Shown one piece after another: positions 59,221 through 64,000 of a stretch of DNA of 64,000 bases (positions are counted from its first letter, which is position 1; every line of letters starts with the position of its first letter). The position numbers were made by a program, and so were the translations under genes. The stretch is from Aureococcus anophagefferens (lineage: Eukaryota > Sar > Pelagophyceae > Pelagomonadales > Pelagomonadaceae), in NCBI RefSeq assembly GCF_000186865.1, contig NW_008705561.1, positions 2,917,494 through 2,981,493 on the forward strand. The letters are read 5' to 3'. The notes beneath the pieces were generated by a model. It saw only the letters and a program-made list of their open reading frames with translations. It was not told where the DNA came from and did no database searches.

Positions 59221-60789
59221 ATGTCGGCCAGTGGCGCAGGCGAGTGGCCCAGTGATGTCCAGCTGTTGCTCGGTCAACTCAGCGATGATCCAGCTGGTAC
59301 GATGCACGATCTCCTCGACACGAGCGCTTTCGCTAGCGACGCCACCGAGAGCGAGCGGCTCGGCGCGCGACAACACATTATTGCACGTCTTGCCGACATC
59401 ATGGAGCACGTGTCGAGCTACGACCGTAAGGACCGCGCGGCGGCTCAGCGGCTGGTCGACGCGCTTTGGCCTGCGGGGACGGGAGCGGCGTCGGAGTTGT
59501 GCGCGCCGTATATGGATTCGATCTTGGGTAGCCTCAGCCACGAAAGCGTGCCAGCCACACCCGGCCCCGAGGCGCCGTTGAGCACATGGGTCAAGTTCGT
59601 CGTCGGTGCCGCTGGACCGGAAGGGATCGTTGAGTGCCTTGGATCACCGAATCCTCACGGATTCGAGTATCCTTTCGAGGCGTCCAAAATTTTGAAGCAT
59701 CTCGGCCCGGCTGTATTGGAAGAGCACGCGGGCACGCTCATCATGTACCTCGGCGATCCCGATATGAACTACGAGGATCACTACGACAGCCACGATAGAA
59801 TCACTCGGCTTCTACAGTCACTCGACCCTGACGTGCTGGCGTCGCATGCGTCCGATCTGATGGCTAATCTGTGCACTGCGCAACGCTGGGCCGCTCGCGA
59901 TTGCTTTGTAGAGGTCCTCGGGGAGCTCGAGCTTCAGACGCAGGAGATGGTTGTCGTTCCGATGCTCTCGGTCATGGGTACGCACGATCACCCGAACATT
60001 CGCGGCAACGCACTTTGTGTGCTCGAGGCCTTAGACCCGGTTTTGCGTGACAGGACGTGTAGAAAGATCGTCTTAGACGGCATCAATGATCCAATTGCGA
60101 GCGTTCGTGCGTGCGCGATGTGCGCGCTTCAGAATTTTGAGACGCCTCTGTTGTTAGCGCACGCACGAAAGATCTCAATGCTTCTCATGGATTCGGATCT
60201 AGAAGTGCGTTTGGCAGCCATCGAAACGCTCTCACGGCTCGAGCCGCACTCCCTTGAACCTTATGCAGCGGCGATCGCGGGTTGCGTCGCGGACCCGTTC
60301 GAACGGGAGAGTGCCTGGGCCCTGCAGGTGAGGGCGTTAGGTACGCTTCGCCGAATTGGGCCACACATGCTCGAGAGACACTTACCGCTCATCGTGATGG
60401 CACTCAAGGAGACACTCAACAAACCCTGTGACGAATATTATCTGAGGGTCAGAAGCTGCTGTCTGGAATGTATGCAGGAACTGCCCGGGTCGCAAGTTTT
60501 AGCGCCGCACGCGGCGCTCATCGCCAAGCTTTGTCGAGACGACCAGAGCCTCGCCACGATATGGGAAGCGCTCAAGCTCTTCGAAAAGCTCCCCCTTTCG
60601 CTTCAATTGGAACAGGTCCACGCGATCCAAGCCGTTTTGCAGCTGGACGTCCGCGCGCTCAGCCATATGCTGCATCAACAATACGCCGACGGCGTTCCAA
60701 AGCGAGCCGAAAGAATCATGGAGCAACTGTTCGCCCCCGGCGGCCCCGGCTTCCTCCAGGCGCAAGCCGACTTCCAGTCGCATGCCTAG
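59221..60789 (+). CDS. HEAT-repeat protein, lower GC
   Basis: 522 aa from MSASGAGEWPSDVQLLLGQL. Alpha-helical repeats of about 38 residues: HPNIRGNALCVLEALDP, IASVRACAMCALQNFETPLL, LEVRLAAIETLSRLEPHSLE and ESAWALQVRALGTLRRIGPH. These are HEAT/armadillo-type units with hydrophobic spacing. No enzyme motif. It is AT-richer than its neighbours and preceded by an AT-rich stretch (about 59078-59103). Scaffold role inferred. Confidence 0.7.
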   Translation: MSASGAGEWPSDVQLLLGQLSDDPAGTMHDLLDTSAFASDATESERLGARQHIIARLADIMEHVSSYDRKDRAAAQRLVDALWPAGTGAASELCAPYMDSILGSLSHESVPATPGPEAPLSTWVKFVVGAAGPEGIVECLGSPNPHGFEYPFEASKILKHLGPAVLEEHAGTLIMYLGDPDMNYEDHYDSHDRITRLLQSLDPDVLASHASDLMANLCTAQRWAARDCFVEVLGELELQTQEMVVVPMLSVMGTHDHPNIRGNALCVLEALDPVLRDRTCRKIVLDGINDPIASVRACAMCALQNFETPLLLAHARKISMLLMDSDLEVRLAAIETLSRLEPHSLEPYAAAIAGCVADPFERESAWALQVRALGTLRRIGPHMLERHLPLIVMALKETLNKPCDEYYLRVRSCCLECMQELPGSQVLAPHAALIAKLCRDDQSLATIWEALKLFEKLPLSLQLEQVHAIQAVLQLDVRALSHMLHQQYADGVPKRAERIMEQLFAPGGPGFLQAQADFQSHA

Positions 60790-60820
60790 CGTAACACATA
60801 AACACCGACTTTAGAAGACA

Positions 60821-62176
60821 TCAGAGCCGCGCGAGGCCCGGCGCGGCGTGCTTCCGGGTGTCCGGTACGCAGCGGTAGGCGACGGTCGTGTTCGAGAGGA
60901 TCTTGTGGGGATCCTCCCACGCGTAGGCCACCGTCGCGTTCGTGCCGTTGGGCCCCGCGACGGCGAAGGACAGCGCCCAGTCCGCGGCGTCGAAGTAGTC
61001 CTTCGACTGCGACGGCACCGCGGAGTTGCCCTTGTCGAAGCGGAAGAGGACGTAGCGGCCGTTGAGGCGCACGTCGCGCACGGTCACCGTCGCGCTGAGC
61101 TCCAGCGCCGCGACGTCGCCGACGTCCGTGTCCGGCTCGTAGTCCTTGTCCAGCGCGAGGGACACGGGCAGCGACGGGCCCGCGGCGTTGCCCGAGATCG
61201 CCACGCCGAAGTCGTAGGCGACGTCGAGGCAGGGGTAGGCCTCGCCGCGCTTGTCGTCGGCTTTGGAGCAGTTGCCCCGCAGGTAGAGGGTGTCCACGAG
61301 CGTGTCGAAGCGGCGGTAGTAGCCGAGGTTCGCGGACCCGTCGGGCGCCTTGCCCGAGCCTGGGCAGGACAAGAGAGATTAAACGTCGCTTCAACGTGAG
61401 TGTTCCGCGCGCGCGCGTCACGAGAAAAAACATCCACGCTTCGAGACCGTTCCGAGAGATGATCGCTCGTCCAAAAATCAGCCGAAACGAGTGGAAAACG
61501 GCCGAGAAAGGAGCCTTTGAAGTTGGGAATTTCGCTCTCTTGTCCTGCCCTTGCCCGAGCCGTGCGCGAGCACGTCGTCGTCGAAGACCTCCGACGCGTC
61601 GGCCAGGGGGTACTGGGAATAGATACCGAAAACGGGCTGGACGACGTCGTAGGTCGCGTTCGCGAGGCCGTAGGCGTCGTGCTCGCCGCCCGCGCGCATC
61701 GGGAACCACAGCACGGGCGCGCCGGCGGCGAGGCGCCGCTTGAGCCAGAGGAGGTAGGACCGCCACTGGGGGTAGGTAGGACCATCATACACCTCGTATT
61801 GAAACCTTAACTTGTCGAGCGCGCCCGCGACGTTCGTGTGCAGGATCTCGTAGCCGAGTTTGGGGCTCCCGTGGCCGCCGCCGTCGGCCGCGGCCCGCCG
61901 CGCGACGCCCTGGGACACGTAGACGCCGTAGGAGAGCGCGATGGCCTGGATCGCCGACGCGCCGCCGAAGACGCCCTCGGCGTCGACCCACTGGCGCCGC
62001 GGCGACACGGGCGCGACGCGCGCGTGGGCGTAGCCCGCGGGCGGCGTGCAGGTGCCCGGGGCGGCGCAGGCGCCGTTGCGGTCGGGCCGCCGCCGCGACG
62101 GGTCGTCCGGCGGCGGCCGCGCGTCCTCGGCGAGCGCGCAGGCGCAAAGGACCCCCCACGCGAGGCGCGAAGCCAT
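60821..62176 (-). CDS. Secreted protein, C39-like cysteine-peptidase fold without the usual Cys, two exons
   Basis: 384 aa. Exon 1 is complement 61561..62176 and exon 2 complement 60821..61359. A signal peptide starts at MASRLAWGVLCACALAEDAR; ATG 62203 is an upstream alternative. The region EGVFGGASAIQAIALSYGVY resembles the active-site segment of C39-like peptidases, but Cys is replaced. Then come DGPTYPQWRSYLLWLKRRLA, PVLWFPMRAGGEHDAYG and YDVVQPVFGIYSQYPLADAS, which look like the His region. The C-terminal half is beta-rich with N-glycosylation sequons. Splicing restores LAHGSGKAPDGSANLG. Family assignment is tentative. Confidence 0.5.
61360..61552 (+). mobile_element. Introner element H, family 1, reverse to the host gene
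   Basis: A 193-bp element on + sense, inside a minus-strand gene, between copies of GCCCGAGC at 61352-61359 and 61553-61560. Inverted ends GGGCAGGACAAGAGAG at 61362-61377 and its complement at 61535-61550 are perfect over 16 bp. The intron complement 61360..61560 is 201 nt, GC-AG. Confidence 0.92.
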
Positions 62177-62420
62177 CGTCGACCGCAGCCCGCCTATCAG
62201 CATAAAAGGCACATAAAAGGCACGGGTCGACTCGGTTCAAATTGCAGTCGCAGTAAAAAATCTTTAAAAAAAAGCAAAGCTCCGTTGCTCGTCGCGGTGG
62301 ACCCCTGAACGACACCGTCGCCGCGACTCGCGTGCGTCGACGCGGCGGCGTCCCCCGGGCGGCGTCCGCGGAGGAGCGTAGTACAGTGGGGGGGAGGGCG
62401 CCGCGCGCCGCGCGTCGGGT

Positions 62421-64000
62421 CTAGAGCTTGCGCTGGGGCACGGTCGTCGCGGTCGTCGCGGAGGACGCGTCCGTCGAGGATGAGGACGCGTCCTCCGGGT
62501 CGTCGGTGGAGTCGCCCGGCGAGTAGTTCTCGGATTTCCAGGAGCACTTGCCCTGGGAGCACATGTGGAAGAGCACGTTGGAGACGTTGTAGCAGCCGAG
62601 GTTGAGCATGTAGTCGATGCCCGGGTCCGTGAGGTAGCCGTCGAGCTGGATGACGTCGCCGGAGGGCTTGGTCGCGTAGATGTCGAGGGAGCCGAAGCCG
62701 ACGCGGTTGCAGTGCCACTTGTAGCCGTAGTCCGAGAGGCGCGTCGTCCACTCGTCGACGGGGTAGTCGTACTGCGTGAGGTCGAAGTGGTTGTCCATGT
62801 ACTGGTCGAAGCCGCAGATGGGCGACTCGTAGGACTCCTTGTGGGCGCTGTTCTTGGCGACCTCGAGCTCCGTGACGCCGAACGCGTAGTTCGACTCGAC
62901 GTGGCGCTGGACGACCTTGACGGGCATGGGCGCGCCCGGGAGGCGGAAGATCTTCATCGTGTAGCCGTCGATGGTGTCGTCGGAGTCCTCCGAGTCGTAG
63001 TCGACGTCCGCGGACAAAATCGTCGTGTAGTACTCCGTCACCGTCGCCATGTCGGACGTCGCCTCGGAGATGGCCAGCGGCACGAGGTCGTCGGACCCCG
63101 GCGGCGCGGACCCGGCGAAGCTCAACGCGATGTGGGACATGCGCACCGTCGGGTCCTCGAAGATGGGCCGCTCCGACGCGCCGTTGCGCTCCTTCGCGTC
63201 CGTGACGTTCGCGTTGCCGCCCGCCGTCTCCGGCGCGAGCGACGACACGAGCTCGAAGTTGATCTGCGTGTGGGGCACGTGGACGATCAAGGAGAAGAAG
63301 ACGGAGCCCTCCGTGCAGTCCGACGACACGCTGGACGCGGACGTCGCCGTGTCCGCGCAGTCGTCGATGATATTGGAACCGGAGTTGTCGCGCCACTTCA
63401 GCAGCATGTAGGGGATGCCGTCGCGCTCGAAGGCCTCGACGTAGGTCTGGAGGGAGTTCGCGTAGAACATCATGGAGATGTCCATGAAGGGGTCGTAGGT
63501 CGACATGTCCGTCAACCGCGCGTCGAAGTGCGTCTCGACCTCGGAGACGCTGACGTTGCCCGCGGGGCGGTCCTTGGCGTTGACCATGTGGAGGCCGAAG
63601 CAGGGCACGTGCTCGCCCTCGTTCGTGCCGTTGAGGGCGAGGCGCACGTAGGAGCCGCACTCGCCCTGGCTGTGGTGGCAGAGGCTGTAGTCCGTGAAGC
63701 CGCCGTCCGTCTCGCACTCCACGGGGAAGTACTTGTACAAAAAGTCGGCGGCGGACGTCGGGTCGCTCACGGACCAGGTCTGCTTGCTGATCGTCAAATT
63801 GCAATACGCCGACTTGAGCGACCCCAGCTCCGTCGTCGCGTCCACGCTCAAGGTCGACCCGCGCGCGACGGCGCCGGACGCGAGCAGCGCGCCGGCGACG
63901 AGCACGCCCGCGGCGGCGGCGCGGCGGGCGTAGGACGGCCGCGACGCGACGTCGACGCCCTCGTCCGGGGAGGCCGGGGCCCGCTGGTAGCCTCCTTCGA
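62421..64000 (-). CDS. Membrane-anchored secreted protein, 5'-partial
   Basis: The frame is open to the window edge without an ATG, so the N-terminus lies outside. A cytosolic tail (GYQRAPASPDEGVDVASRPS) is followed by a membrane segment (AAAAGVLVAGALLASGAVA) and a 480-aa lumenal or extracellular part with many N-glycosylation sequons and about a dozen Cys, ending in a Ser/Thr-rich tail. Segments such as FFSLIVHVPHTQINFELVSS and NVLFHMCSQGKCSWKSENYS show no known enzyme motif. Family not recognised. TAG at 62421-62423. Confidence 0.65.
   Translation of the reverse strand, partial: EGGYQRAPASPDEGVDVASRPSYARRAAAAGVLVAGALLASGAVARGSTLSVDATTELGSLKSAYCNLTISKQTWSVSDPTSAADFLYKYFPVECETDGGFTDYSLCHHSQGECGSYVRLALNGTNEGEHVPCFGLHMVNAKDRPAGNVSVSEVETHFDARLTDMSTYDPFMDISMMFYANSLQTYVEAFERDGIPYMLLKWRDNSGSNIIDDCADTATSASSVSSDCTEGSVFFSLIVHVPHTQINFELVSSLAPETAGGNANVTDAKERNGASERPIFEDPTVRMSHIALSFAGSAPPGSDDLVPLAISEATSDMATVTEYYTTILSADVDYDSEDSDDTIDGYTMKIFRLPGAPMPVKVVQRHVESNYAFGVTELEVAKNSAHKESYESPICGFDQYMDNHFDLTQYDYPVDEWTTRLSDYGYKWHCNRVGFGSLDIYATKPSGDVIQLDGYLTDPGIDYMLNLGCYNVSNVLFHMCSQGKCSWKSENYSPGDSTDDPEDASSSSTDASSATTATTVPQRKL

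Noticed and set aside
1..64000. tRNA, rRNA, CRISPR arrays, bacterial operons or ribosome-binding sites
   Set aside because: None seen. Introns, gene spacing and protein families are eukaryotic.

Overview
The window is a GC-rich nuclear segment (roughly 70% GC by eye) of a unicellular eukaryote. The best fit is a pelagophyte alga such as Aureococcus anophagefferens. Four things point there: densely packed, mostly intron-poor genes on both strands; spliceosomal introns, many with GC-AG ends; a voltage-gated channel, ESCRT, Rab3GAP, U-box and MYND genes; and introner elements, short transposon-like introns with 8-bp target-site duplications, which are described from Aureococcus. The species call is inference. 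There are two assembly gaps, of 255 and 50 N.

Layout. 0-6.1 kb: 3' part of a giant coiled-coil gene interrupted by two introners. 6.1-12.6 kb: an ankyrin gene of lower GC, a GYF-ankyrin gene, a SET-domain methyltransferase, an alpha/beta-hydrolase-like secreted protein and a PDI-like protein. 12.9-20.1 kb: a cyclic-nucleotide-binding-domain K+ channel (introner), a CH-YbaK fusion, a degenerate EF-hand gene (introner) and an oxygenase-like/Ctr copper-transporter fusion. 20.3-26.1 kb: a DUF4262-MYND gene, a small three-exon gene, a WD40 relic, an EF-hand gene and a RAB3GAP2-like gene (introner) running into the first gap. 26.2-32.2 kb: an ankyrin-BTB gene, an unrecognised gene and a CCR4/nocturnin-type nuclease with EF-hands whose two introns contain near-identical sequence. 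32.2-39.9 kb: a tandem O-fucosyltransferase-like protein (introner in the first module), an arylsulfotransferase-like protein, uroporphyrinogen-III synthase and a sulfotransferase-like protein. 40-52.6 kb: a small pseudogene, a U-box protein spanning the second gap, a sulfotransferase, a sterol/3-beta-HSD-type dehydrogenase (introner), a second lower-GC ankyrin gene, VPS37, a sulfotransferase-glycosyltransferase giant and a small membrane protein. 52.6-64 kb: a MYND-shikimate dehydrogenase-triple-ubiquitin fusion, an F-box/kelch-like protein, an FAD oxidoreductase, a HEAT-repeat gene of lower GC, a secreted C39-like protein (introner) and the 3' part of a membrane-anchored secreted protein.

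The main system is the set of eight introners. In every case the element lies between two copies of an 8-bp sequence starting GC or GT. The upstream copy supplies the splice donor, the element supplies the terminal AG, and removing one copy plus the element restores the reading frame exactly. Two families with different terminal inverted repeats share a central core. The 32-52 kb stretch is also enriched in enzymes for sulfated, fucosylated glycans, which would suit an alga that makes a sulfated polysaccharide coat (inference).
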